Assembly (NCBI GenBank): GCA_029204225.1
Contig: CM055105.1
Location: forward strand, 47,937,688 to 48,001,687
DNA: 64,000 nt
Direction of reading: 5' to 3'
DNA from: Diphasiastrum complanatum
Lineage: Eukaryota > Streptophyta > Lycopodiopsida > Lycopodiales > Lycopodiaceae
The notes beneath the pieces are model-generated. The model had not been told where the DNA came from. It did not search any database and worked only from the letters and a program-made list of their open reading frames with translations. A program made the translations under genes and the position numbers. Below, one piece after another: positions 45,950-59,523 of this stretch. Positions within the stretch are counted from its first letter, which is position 1. Each line of letters begins with the position of its first letter.

Positions 45950-46140
45950 AATGATCAAACTTTGAACTGTGGCAAAATAGTTTAAACTTTGAACTGTTGC
46001 AAAATAGTTTAAACTGTTGAACTATGCTAGTTTCGCATTTTGGAAAAATGTGAAAAAAGACGACACTGTTGAAAACATAGTTCATTTTTGCAGACTGTCG
46101 CGACACTTAGAGTATTTTTGCAGACTGTCGCAAAAGTAAT
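45950..46140. repeat. Local short duplications in Copia-2
   Basis: AACTTTGAACTGTGGCAAAATAGTTTA-type units (shown in part) repeat at about 45,959, 45,988 and 46,010. TTTTTGCAGACTGTCGC repeats at 46,086 and 46,117. Confidence 0.7.
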
Positions 46141-46459
46141 GTATTTCTATAGACTTGTTCTGAATGCTAATTTCATGGAAGTCCTTGAAGATGGCCAAGT
46201 CTTCAATGACTTCAAGTTATTGAACTTAACATCTGAACTTGAAATTATGATAGGATTGGTTACCCTTTGCTGGAGATCAGCCGGAAGCCCATTGTAGACG
46301 TTCTTCAAATAAATTGGTTGTCTAAGTTTGTGATTCCTGCAGGTATCAGATGAGCAGACGTAGAACCAAAGTTGGTTTCACCTGATCCTAGATCAATGAT
46401 CAATAAACATGCAGGAAGAATCATGAAATAGAAATTAGGCATTCACCAAGGAGACAACT

Positions 46460-47071
46460 GTGGGCTTAATTTCCAACATCAAGAGGGCTGGATTTATTAG
46501 GTTTGATACTCATCTTCACCTACGCTACTTCATGTTGGATGGAAAGTTTGGAATCTATCTTTTGAGTTATGATGGTGCCACCAATGACATTGATTTCACT
46601 AACCTTTATGGAAGATCGAAATCAAGCATTGATGAGATCTTGTTGGATCTAGATCATATGTTTAAAAGGGAGTATTTCCAGAGGTCCATGTCTGAAGATA
46701 TTCATATCTTTCATATCTTTGATGATCAAGAGAAAGATAAGCACGTGGAAGCGACTCACTTTGTTTTACTCACATGTTTTGGAGAATCTTCTTGTGTAGA
46801 TGATGCTATGCAAGTGGATATTGGTTCTTATGGTTTTCATATTGGAAAAGCAAGTAATGGATCTAGAAAACAAATTTTGCTCAATGACTTTGATGGTCAA
46901 GAGGAAGATCAAGAGGTTGGTCTCAAAGGGCTTCAACAACACAAAAGGAAAGGTGGCAATTTGGAGCTAGTCAAGAGCATCAAAGGAAGGTTATTTAGCA
47001 AAGATGTTATGGATCTATTTTTGCAGCCTATTGAAGAGTCAAGTAAGGTCAAACAAGCTACATTGTCTTGA
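46460..47071 (+). CDS. Unidentified 203-codon ORF in the Copia-2 interior
   Basis: Open from 46460 to 47071 (M GLISNIKRAGF... to KVKQATLS), in the place where RT and RNase H should be. It is mixed in composition, with acidic blocks such as IFDDQEKDKH and DFDGQEEDQEVG, and matches no Copia domain known to me. Two smaller frames (47068-47250, 47247-47432) continue to the purine tract. It may be a captured host fragment, a rearranged pol segment or a chance frame. The real start is unknown. Confidence 0.35.
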   Translation: MGLISNIKRAGFIRFDTHLHLRYFMLDGKFGIYLLSYDGATNDIDFTNLYGRSKSSIDEILLDLDHMFKREYFQRSMSEDIHIFHIFDDQEKDKHVEATHFVLLTCFGESSCVDDAMQVDIGSYGFHIGKASNGSRKQILLNDFDGQEEDQEVGLKGLQQHKRKGGNLELVKSIKGRLFSKDVMDLFLQPIEESSKVKQATLS

Positions 47072-47417
47072 AATATCTTATTGTTGGAGGTGTACTAGCA
47101 TTCTTGGCTGGTTTTGCTGATGGAAATGAAGCTAATGGAGGTTCATTATGTCACTCATTCATGGCCAAGTCATCAAGTGTTGATGTGAAGCATGGAAGAA
47201 TCATTACATTTACATTCTATTTGGTTCTTCATGTTCTAGTTACACCTTGATGTGTAAAATTGATGTAAGAAATAGTGAAGCATCCAATTTGGACACTATT
47301 CTCTATATCAATTATGAAAGATACTTTAGAGCCTTAGAAAGGAGATCTATACTTAGGATGGATATCATTCTAAAGTTGGATGAAAGCAGTATGGTTAAAA
47401 CTATGCCAAAACTAGTT

Positions 47418-47427
47418 GAAGAGGGAG
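47418..47427 (+). other. Copia-2 polypurine tract
   Basis: GAAGAGGGAG directly before the 3' LTR. Confidence 0.8.
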
Positions 47428-48070
47428 TGTGAGAGATTTCAACAAGTTTAGTCATCTTTTGGTAAATTGTCAATATGAGGCCAAAACTCATTTTGAACTT
47501 AGAGATAAACTTTTTGAAGTTATATTAGTCTAAAATACATTCAATAAATACTTTTTGAAAGTGTGGAATAGTTGGTAGTCGAGTTTGAGAGAGATTCAAA
47601 TTTGAACTTTGGGTACATTGAATCTAGACCCAGAAATAGTAGGGTTTACATTTTGGAGGGAAAGCCAAGTGGCCAAATAGGGCTTGGACCTATTATAAAA
47701 GGGTGTAACTCATGGAGAGACACATCTTCTCTCTTCTCTCTCTCATTTCATCATTATACATGGTTCTCTTTGGGTTCTACTACTCATTGGTGCACTCTCA
47801 TGATGTTATCTTGCAATCTTATGTGTAGAATGATCATTTATTGCTATTTTTGGTTTTACATGTGTGAAATATAGTATGGTACTGTAATTGTACGAGCAGC
47901 AACCATATTTTATGTTTTGGTTCATGTTTGATCAGTATCTCTTACAAGTTTGCATCTCATTTTGTATGTAGATGCTGAGTTTTCTACATTCGCAGGATTG
48001 TTGGTTTGCTCCTTATTGTAACCAAAGATCAAGGACATGGATTGGATCTTGAATGATCTGAAATCCTTCA
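47428..48070 (+). repeat. Copia-2 3' LTR
   Basis: 643 bp, matching the 5' LTR with small indels, including its TATA box (TTATAAAAGGG near 47,693). Confidence 0.9.
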
Positions 48071-49128
48071 CATGTTATCTCTCTACAATGTCTTGGAAAA
48101 TATGCACATACCAACTAAGAGGCCAAAATGGAGCACATTCAAATAGTCTAACTAAGGGTTAAAGTATGAGACCGCAAGTGTAGAAATCATGTGAAGGGAG
48201 CTGAGTTGGTCCAAAAAATATTGTTATACTATTTTATGTACATATTTCATAAGACTATGTGATAACTGTCAAGATAGTTAATCTAGACAATTGATTTGAT
48301 GGATGGTGGAGATCCTACTTCTATACCCTTCTAGTTGTGGCCTACTATAACTATAAATAGGCTAAAGTTCATTCATTATGTATCTCTTTGTTTTGGTGAC
48401 GAATTGGAGATAAGGAATCAATCACACATCAGTGTCCACATTCCTTGTATTTCTCTCTTTGTATTATTTATGTCTTTCTCTATCTCCAACTAAAGTTTAC
48501 TACAAGAAAGAAGTATATCTCCTATCATGGACATGATTTTTATCATGTACTAAACACAGATTTTCATTTTTATGTGGATCTTTTCTATATTTGAAAGCAT
48601 TGAAAGCAAGATTATTGCTGGGGCTTGGTGGTACACCATACGAGCTATATAGATCTGATAGATTTAGATCAAGTAGAATAAGTGTGAGGAATTTGGCACC
48701 TTGTGTGTGTAATTCCAACCCAGTGACCACATTGTTATTTCATTGAAAAGATAGCAATAAAAGTGACTTTTAAGCCCTAAACCCTAAAGATTCACTAACT
48801 TGACTTTTAAAGGCTTAAAGTCAAGTTAGTGAATAAAAGGATGTTTCCCACCATCTTTCATAATCAAACAATAAGGGAGGTAGGATTTAGGGTTAATGAA
48901 TGTTAGGGTTACATTCACATCATAGCTTGCACAACATTGTGAATTTAAGCTTTGCTCTCGTGGTATTGAAGTACCGTGTGACATGCAAAAAGAATCCTCT
49001 TTGGATCAAACCTACAAGAAAATACACAAAAGGTACAATTCCCGATTGCTCTTTTATCTATGAGCAAAAATTGATAGAAATTCTAGCACAATGATCCAGA
49101 AATTCTAAAGCTATGTGGTCGTGGATTT
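48071..49128. other. Non-coding stretch with a long hairpin
   Basis: No gene recognised. It includes the inverted repeat at 48790-48834 and doubled AAACCCTAA-like strings. Confidence 0.5.
48790..48834. repeat. Inverted repeat, 20-bp arms, 4-bp loop
   Basis: The arm beginning ATTCACTAACTTGACTTT pairs with AAAGTCAAGTTAGTGAAT across AGGC. The only flaw is one extra T in the left arm. It could form a hairpin in RNA or mark a small foldback element. Confidence 0.85.
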
Positions 49129-50862
49129 TCAAACCAGTGTTTGATTGATTGATTGATTAGTATTAAAAGTGTGATTTGATGCCCTGGCTTTCTCAGGCAA
49201 ACTGTCATAGGTAGAAAAAGTTGAGAATTCGGAAGGAAGACGATGGTAGGTAGGAAAAGAAAACTGAGAGGTTGTGGGATGAGTTGGAAGTGGAAAAGTT
49301 AGTTGTGTCTTTACATCAGTAGCAATGGAGGTGGTAGAAATGGTGGTAATGGTGGTGGTGGAGGTGGGGGTTAGTAGTGGGACTAGTGCAACGGGCCCTG
49401 GAACGATCTCCACCTCCTCATCTACAAGGTCGCCTTCAACGAAGCATTCTTGTGCATCAACATCGATGAAGTCGTCTTGCTTCGGAGCAGAGGGGTCTTC
49501 AGCCTTTTCTTTAGCCCTTAGGCTTTCTTGGACTTCGACTGCTACTTGTGCTGCTTGACCTTGATCTTCTATTATTTGTTGGTCATGATCAGTTGCATCA
49601 GTTTTCTCAGCTTCATCGTCGTGAGTGGAATCAGCTGCAATTATCTGTTTTGCTTGTGTGGTTGCAGGCAACTCCCTTTCTCCCTCCCCTTAAACGGTTG
49701 CCTATGGCTGCTGGGCATGAGAGGGTGAGTTAACAACATGAAAGGATTCCGATGGGAATTGGGATCGGATGCTTCTAGTTGGTGACTGCTGGGTGATCTG
49801 GATCTAGTGTTGAGGTGAGGAGGAGGCAGGTGTGGTTCTTCGTTTTTGGGTACGTCTCATCTAAAAGCTACCCTCCTCTTCACCCTCGATGTCATCACTG
49901 CTAGAAGGTACATCTTCATAGCCTACCATATGCTTTTTTTGCTTCTTGGGAGGCAGTTTCGTAGTCTTCGCCTGTGGGGTATTTGACTTCGTCTCGGACT
50001 CTAGAGGTGGTATGTGGGTGGTCATCTTGTTTCTTGACTTCTTTGCCAGTGTTGTGGTATCAGCAAGTTGTGATGGCCTGTCATGTTTCCTCTTGACTCG
50101 GTGTTCATGAAACATAGCAGCTTGTGGAGAAGGTGAGGCTGAAGCTATTGATGGTGTATAGCCTCGGCTAGTAGCAGCATCTTTTGGAGCTAGAGCAATT
50201 TTCAAGTCAATTGAGGATTGACTTCGAGCCACATCAAAAAAGATATAGCCCAAGAAGGTAACTGGGGCTCTCTTCTGCAGGGCAATAATGAGTCGTCGGG
50301 AGATGAATCCGGCCCAATTGTACATGTTTTGGCGGCCTTTGTAGAATTTTTCCAACATGGCAGAAATCTAGAGGGGGATCCTCAGCAGATGTGCCTTGCG
50401 CATGTAAGTGTACTTTGTAAGATAAGCACACGCAGCTCCCAATTTCTGGCACTTGATGGCCTCGAGGAGAATGCCATCCTTGTTCTTCCATTTGTCGATA
50501 GACGTGTCAAGGAATCTGGCATATGGTTGCTGCAACATACTGGTCAGCTTTACTGGCTTTTCCTTATGGCCACTGGGGAAGCCAAAGGTGGTGAGGTAGC
50601 TACCAACCAAATAAATAAATGATTGAAAATTTTGGAGATCAATTCGAAAGGTGAGCTATTTTTTATCAAAATTTTTGTATGTTTGGTACATAAGATAGAG
50701 GCTCTAGTGGCCCTTCTAGGGAGGAATTTGAAATTCAAGCAACTTAAACTCAGGTTCAACTTGTTTATACCACCGATTCATTGTGTCATCTTCACACAAA
50801 ATGAGTTTGAGTGATTGAGGCATATATGGAATCTTGTCACTATCTGAATCCGATTCGGGCAT
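49129..50862 (-). pseudogene. Gypsy-B accessory ORF, 577 codons in one frame with eight stops
   Basis: From ATG 50862 (MPESDSDSDKIPYMPQSLKL) a single frame without any frameshift runs to TGA 49129. It has internal stops at 50718, 50706, 50658, 50370, 49863, 49806, 49704 (all TAG) and 49692 (TAA). The first 220 residues look globular (VGSYLTTFGFPSG, YARFLDTSIDKWKNKDG, FISRRLIIALQKRAPVTFLG). The middle is Lys/Ser/Pro-rich with KLPPKKQKKH. The C-terminal third has an acidic stretch (VEGDLVDEEVEIVPG) and a Thr/Ser/Ile run. It follows a Gypsy integrase fragment at 51.2-51.5 kb in the same direction, so it sits where the Gypsy-A accessory ORF sits. Family not recognised; a plant-transposon accessory protein is likely. 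Confidence 0.65.
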
Positions 50863-50936
50863 TTTTTGAAAAGTTTTTTAATTTTTTGGAAGTTTTCTGG
50901 AGTGGCATTGGATGGAATCTGGCGGCTTCAGTGACG

Positions 50937-51150
50937 GATGCAAATCATTGAGGATAGTGGCAGATGCAATGGGATGCAAAATGGCGGTCAGAAATTGGCG
51001 GATGCAAACTCGTCAGATGCAGTGGTGGATGAAAACTCGGCGGCTGGAAATGTGTCGGATGCAAAATGGTGTGTTGATGGCGGATGCAAAAATGCAATTT
51101 GATAATATTCTGGTGGATAGAAATGCAAAGGTAAGCCGGCGGATGCAAAA
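50937..51150. repeat. GGATGCAAA motif array
   Basis: CGGATGCAA or GATGCAA occurs seven times in about 215 bp (first at 50,935, last at 51,140), often preceded by GGC. The array lies between the integrase fragment and the accessory ORF of Gypsy-B. Confidence 0.75.
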
Positions 51151-51185
51151 ACAAAAACGTAAAGTGGGAGACAAAAACAAGAAAA

Positions 51186-51479
51186 TCACATAGAAGCATG
51201 GCCCTGGACAAAATGATAATGTGCAAACCGTAGGCGTAGATAAACCATATCTCCAAGCTGAAACTCAACATGGCGGCGATGACGATCAACTGAGGTCTGA
51301 TAACGCTGCTGAACATGCTGTAAATGAGAACTGGCCCAGGTAATAAGCTCTTGAGCACCTGATAGAAAAGATGCAAGCGTGACAGGTGTATCCTCAGGAG
51401 GGAGAGGAATGCCAGGTAAAAGAGGTGCATAGCCATGAGATAATAAAAATGGTGAGACACCTGATGGAAACTTGGTAGC
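51186..51479 (-). pseudogene. Gypsy-B integrase C-terminal fragment
   Basis: The minus frame from 51479 to a TGA at 51188 reads FPSGVSPFLLSHGYAPLLPG, then QQRYQTSVDRHRRHVEFQLG and DMVYLRL. This is the stretch between the integrase core and its C-terminal barrel in Gypsy elements. It is open for 97 codons and breaks off at the right edge. The core is not present in the neighbouring sequence. Confidence 0.8.
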
Positions 51480-51934
51480 TAGAAATGTTTGTGAGATATA
51501 AAATGGAATGGAGATGGTAGATGGAAACGAACGAAGTCATTAGATGGAAAAAACAAAAATGCAAATGTAGATGGCAACGTACTGATGCTAGAGTTGGGAA
51601 GAGAAATGTAAAGTAATCCTGAGAAAACTAAGAAGTATGGAAATGAAAAAACAGAAAGATGGAGGTTTCAAAAAAAAGTAAAAAATGGTATAAAGTTGAA
51701 AAGATGAAAGGATGTGAGAGTAGGGAGGGAAAGACATGTGTAGAAGCGATGGAGGATGGATCAAATGAAGGAGGGATGGAGCGCGTTCAGAATGCAACAA
51801 TTAATGGCTAAATCGGATCAAAACACAGGAAGAGCACTAAAAATTTGCCAATCAGTCATGAACTCGTCCAAAAATTGTGTGAAGTAAGAATGAACTGGAT
51901 GACCGACGTATTTATACCAAAAATTTTTAGGGCA

Positions 51935-52025
51935 GGCATCGGATGCAATGGGCTTGTTGGATGCAAATGAGTCGTCAGACGAAAATGGCATCTTGTCAGA
52001 TGCAATCTTGTCGGATGCAAATTAG
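51935..52025. repeat. Second GGATGCAA cluster
   Basis: Four further copies of the same motif (TCGGATGCAA, TTGGATGCAA, TCAGATGCAA, TCGGATGCAA) in about 90 bp, to the right of the integrase fragment. Confidence 0.7.
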
Positions 52026-52029
52026 GACC

Positions 52030-54090
52030 TACTGTTGGATGGATTGTCACACGCTCTATGTAGTTGACATACCTTAGAACTTTAAAATGAAAGATTATTT
52101 AAACGATGCATTTTTGTTCAAATACACTGAGATTCATTCATTTATGCAAGTTTTTCTTCAATGCATAATTTTTCCTATACCTATACTTATTGTCTCTAGT
52201 TTGCAATCAACAAGTGTTTAAAGAGCCTTGTTGGAAGTCTAGAATGGCAAGATCAAAAACGTTGTTTGGTAAGTCTCTTTTTTAAATCATTTCTTGGTAT
52301 CCAATTTTGATTTTATTTATGTTTTAATTTTTTTTTTAAATTAACCTTTGTTGATAAATTACAACTTTATTTTATAGTTTTATATGCTTAGCATGAATTA
52401 ACATAAAATTGCTTAAATTTGTTTTGTTCAATTTTCTTTAAGTACAAATCACATGTCAAAAATATCGGGGGAGGGAGGCTTTGCAACAAGGTTGAATATA
52501 TAACCATATGCTATTATTCACCTTATGACAAGTGCTCCATGTTGTGTTACCTCACAGCTGGCTAAACACATTTTTGCAATCTTTTTTTAAATCCAACTGT
52601 GATTAAAAAACTAGAGAATTCCCTGAGTGGTTTAGTGATTTTGTTAATCCCATGACGATTAATTGATCATTTGGAAGAAATTTTTCTACATCATATACAT
52701 TGGGTGTGAGATCTTTTTAACAATAATGGTACAACCAATGGATGTGTTTGTAACCATTTTCAATTTTGACAATTTTTGGAAAAAATAGAATAGTTACCTT
52801 TTTTGGTTTGAAAATATGAGTGTCTAGGTCATTTCTCTTTCCTTTTTAGTCACCATTTTAAATGGGACAATGTAAATTTCTTATCAACAAAGACCAATTT
52901 TTAGTATTTGTGGCACATCCACACATGAAAAATCCACACTCTAAAAAAACACCCATTTTGAACAAGTTAGCCATGTGTGGCATGTCAACAAATTGCCAAG
53001 TATTCAAATGACAAGCTAGCTAAGTTGTTTAATTATATTATTCATCACGAGCCTCCTAGTTGCATTACTCACAATTGTGTCACTCATGCAAAATTTTCAA
53101 TAACACCAATGATTCAAAAGTTTCAAATGGCCATGAATCATTCTCAATTGCATCAATTCATCAAACCCCTAGTACAACAATCCTTTTAGCTTGCATTGTC
53201 AAATGTAAAAACACATTGCCAAGTGTAATTAAGGGTACATCTTCCTCCATGGTATGCGTGGTTTATTTTGCCACACATGAAACTCCCATGCACATTGATG
53301 TGTCAAAATGTTTTTCCTAAATTTCCGAAGATGGACGTTCATGAATTCAAATTTTCATATTTCCATGAAAGTTTCATGTGCATTGACGTGCCAACTATTG
53401 CCCTTCTGTTTTCGTTGACAAAAGTTTCTGAACCTAAAAAGATGCTTGTTGGACTTCTACGCGTGGTGCCATAAAAAATAGTTTTTGGCTTATTAGATGT
53501 AGATGTATGCTTATTGTTGAACTGCGACATCGACTAGTGTAGTTATTAGTCTTGCATTATATTAACTAGTATGGTTAAGTATTTCTACCTAAGATACTGC
53601 CATCGGGTAGATTGGCACGTTGATTGGGCCACATGTCGGAGATTTTTTTTTTTTACAAAGGTTGTTTTAAAATTTAGAACTCCTCTAATGGTGGCCAAAT
53701 GCCCAAGAAATGAAGGCTATCTCATCTTTCATTCATTTTTATTTGCATCAAAATCTCTTATATGATTAAACATGGAAAAATATTTGTGAAATAGATATGA
53801 CTTTATAATTGAATATTGTATGAGCTTGTTATTTTAATGGATTGTGTGCATGTGTAGGTATTAGTACCCGAAGACGAGAAATTTATTTATGAAATTGTGA
53901 TTCATAACAACAATTTGGTGAAGATGTGCAAGTTCTACAAGTAGAATTTGAAGATCTAAAAACTTAGAAAAACATTACGGTGACCATTTCTATGTGTAGG
54001 TACTTGAGGAGGTGAGGTGCCTGAAAAACAAATCAAATTGATTGGAGAACTTGAAAGATCCATAAGGAGACCACCTTTAACACACAATCT
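52030..54090. other. AT-rich stretch without recognised gene
   Basis: Small frames only. Two related segments of about 35 bp (CCATG plus CATTGA and GTG, near 53,285 and 53,370) are a diverged duplication. Nothing else is seen. Confidence 0.5.
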
Positions 54091-54095
54091 TTTCT

Positions 54096-54300
<205 letters not shown>

Positions 54301-54404
54301 CTTACACACCCACCAAATCCCACACTCTCTACCCTTATCTTTTCCAAAAAAAGGTTGTCGTCTCTCATTTTCGCCACACCATCAACACACTCTCTCTCAA
54401 ACTT

Positions 54405-54782
54405 GGCCTTCTACCACTGATCATTGCCCCTTGGACAGTAAGACATACTTAAATGATAGATACCAAAAAACTCCTCCAATAGCACTTTGATAGTCTCATT
54501 CATGAAATGACTTTTCCAATCGCTGACTATCTCCACTGACCATTGAGATTATACAATGACATGTTCATATAAGAATCTGGTGGTGGACCTAGCATCAGCT
54601 ACATGCACATTACGTCTACCTCTACCCACTTTTTGAGATAATTGATCCAAAATTCCATTTAAGGGTCCATATTTGGATTTTGTAGATTTTTGTACCCTCT
54701 GACAAAAATCACATTGTTGGATATAGGCCTCTTTGTCTTTGTGAATGGTAGGCCACTACAACTGGATTGCAATCTCTCTTGT
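54405..54782 (-). pseudogene. Gypsy integrase zinc-finger and core fragment
   Basis: Minus-strand frames give WPTIHKDKEAYIQQCDFCQR, the CX2C half of the integrase zinc finger, then VQKSTKSKYGPLNGI. After frame breaks comes VSDWKSHFMNETIKVLLEEF, around the second catalytic Asp. It stops at the CT microsatellite. No other domain is attached. Confidence 0.75.
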
Positions 54783-55166
54783 ATTGTGATATCTATTAGA
54801 AATATGGGATCTATGATGATTAATGTTCAGAGGGTTAAGAGAGCAATTACTCTGGTGCCATGTTCTACTTTGTAGATTTATCAGAGTTCAAACTACCTAT
54901 TAGTTCTGTGCATAAATAAATTCTTTTGGCAGACTCCCTAGTTTGCTATTAGCAGATCGATTCGACTTGTTGCTTAGAATCAATTGAGGTGTCATAGACT
55001 GCTATGGTGATTATGATAAGCTAGTTAAATCGATTCTATTAGGAGCAATGTGAAACTATAGCGGTGTACTCGAAACAGAAGTGATAAAGGAGCTTGATAA
55101 TGGCAAAGATGTAGATAGAGATAGAATAAAAACAAGCCAAAAGCCCTACCCTTAAGCTTGAACTTG

Positions 55167-55305
<139 letters not shown>

Positions 55306-55632
55306 TATGTTGTTCTGGAGCAAAGACGATTCTTGCATTTTCATTGGGCCAAATGTCAATGACAAGCAGTTGAAGGGCGTAGTTGAAGGGTGACGGGCAG
55401 TTTTTTGGAACTTTCCAGAAAAGAGGCTGAAATTTCGTAGAGAGAAAGATCTAGAAGTTTCGTTTTATAGAGAGAAGGATATATATATGCGCAGAGGGAG
55501 AAACAGAGAGCGCGCAGAAGTGTTAGCGCGATCCAGGGTGTGGGAGAGTTTTTTTCAAAAAAAAAAAGGATTTTTTTTAGGGTAACACAACTTTTTAGGG
55601 TTTTAGATTGAGAAATAGCCATAATGTGAGGT

Positions 55633-58150
<2,518 letters not shown>

Positions 58151-58153
58151 GCT

Positions 58154-58202
58154 TTATTCAGGATTATTTGCACGCTCGCATTCATCGATCCAGTCGCTAT
58201 AC
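58154..58202 (-). CDS. Possible short terminal exon
   Basis: A pyrimidine-rich tract and TTGTATCCAG acceptor precede G TAT AGC GAC..., which encodes YSDWIDECERANNPE and a TAA that overlaps AATAAA. It looks like the end of a plant gene, but no upstream exon was found in the adjoining kilobase. It may be chance. Confidence 0.25.
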
Positions 58203-58671
58203 CTGGATACAACCACAACAAGATGGTGAGACAGAAAGATAAATGTTTCCAGGGTATGAAAAATGAATTATGGGATAATTGAAAAAAAGTAAACATTGTA
58301 TAGTATACACCACAATTCCATTCCAAACATTAAATCTGATTTTTTTGAGTTAAAAATTTGAGAATTTGAATTTTTTGGAGGTTTTGGGATTTTTGCCTGT
58401 AAGTTTGAAATCCCATAAGGTATCGAACCATTCCACAGTGAGACTATAGCAAGATTATGGTAGTAAGTTGTGTGACAGGAAATCTATGGATATTTATATA
58501 TTTCTACCTTTAGCAATCAGCAGAGTCACATTGCATACACTTTTAGGTATTTTTGTAGGTTTTTAGGTGTCCTTTATTGAATTCTTTAACACATTCTGTC
58601 CCAATTCGTTTTTCGTTTGGAACCACTTTGGGTTTCTGAGTCATACAGAATATATACATAAATATATATAT

Positions 58672-58673
<2 letters not shown>

Positions 58674-58709
<36 letters not shown>
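58674..58709. repeat. (TA)n microsatellite
   Basis: About 36 bp of TA, the left flank of the GC-rich short element at 58,711. Confidence 0.9.
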
Positions 58710-58711
<2 letters not shown>

Positions 58712-58875
58712 TAAGGAAGCGGATGGCGGACGCAAACGCGGGCGCGTCCAATTTTTTTTTTTTAATTTTTTTGTAAAAAAAAAATTGCGTCCGGGGGCGT
58801 CCGGACCCCCGGACGCATCTGTTTTTTTTTTTTCAAAAAAAATTTTTTTAAAAAAAATAATAAATAGACGCGTCC

Positions 58876-58880
58876 GACCC
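58876..58880. other. Target-site duplication GACCC, left
   Basis: GACCC directly before the left LTR; repeated exactly at 62960-62964. Confidence 0.95.
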
Positions 58881-59419
58881 TGTTGTAAAGCTACCTTTAC
58901 TTCCGGCGCCATTGGCGCCAGTATTGTCCCCGGCGCCAGCAGCGCCCCTGCTGCTCCCGGCGTCAACGGCACCGGCGCCGCTCCCGACGCCATTGTGACC
59001 AGAATCCAGCCGGCGCCAAGTTCCTATGGCTGAAAATCTTTGATCGGTTCTAGCGAAGTCCAGAGAGCTCAGATCGATGTGCAATCACCTCACACGATCT
59101 AGGCATGATTAAAGGAAGCCTGGGGATCAATAAAATCTAGAGAGAGAAAATGACTTTCTAGAGAGAGAAAAAACGTGCTTTACCAGCCTGGGTAGAGTGC
59201 TTGGTATGAGGGGGGGTGCCGAATCCCACCAATACTATAGGGGAGTGCGGGTTGCGACTCAGGGCGAGCTCCAACCAAGTCTCAGCCTCTCTTGCTGGCG
59301 AGAGTCTGATCGTTGTTGGCGAGTTGGCTGCTTGATGTCAAATGGGTTTGGATGGCAAGAGTTGAAGGCTGGGAAGCTAAGTCGTGGTTCTCGGCTCCCT
59401 TTGGGATGCCTGCGCTACA
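58881..59419 (+). repeat. 5' LTR of the 4.1-kb element, 539 bp
   Basis: Matches the 3' LTR except that the latter has about 680 extra bp after TCTCTTGCTGG. Contains several GGCGCC palindromes. Confidence 0.95.
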
Positions 59420-59421
59420 TG

Positions 59422-59433
59422 TGGTATCAGAGC
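59422..59433 (+). other. Primer binding site of the 4.1-kb element
   Basis: TGGTATCAGAGC, perfect initiator-Met tRNA site, two bases from the LTR. Confidence 0.95.
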
Positions 59434-59523
59434 CGACTGGCCGGTTAGCTATGCGGATCTCACGAAAATGGCCACGATTTGGGGTTCATCAAGACAACTG
59501 TTGTCCAAGGTGCTGCCCACAGT

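Larger units (their letters stand above)
43312..48070 (+). mobile_element. Copia-2: Copia-type element with both LTRs and scrambled interior
   Basis: LTRs 43312-43936 and 47428-48070 begin TGTGAGAGATTTCAAC and end AAATCCTTCA. The primer site TGGTATCAGAGC is at 43939-43950 and a purine tract GAAGAGGGAG ends at 47427. Inside are a gag N-terminus, part of the protease/pre-integrase region, a non-integrase stretch, a short RT entry and an unrelated 203-codon ORF. RT, RNase H and the integrase core are absent. The 5 bp outside the LTRs (TATTA and CATGT) do not match. Confidence 0.9.

Noticed and set aside
50658-50718. Recoding of TAG in the Gypsy-B accessory ORF
   Set aside because: CAG-to-TAG deamination explains all seven sites more simply. 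Nuclear stop-codon editing is not known for transposons.
51588-51800. Hydrophobic His/Pro/Phe-rich minus-strand ORF
   Set aside because: Low-complexity purine-rich plus strand (GGATGGA-type) gives the composition; no domain.
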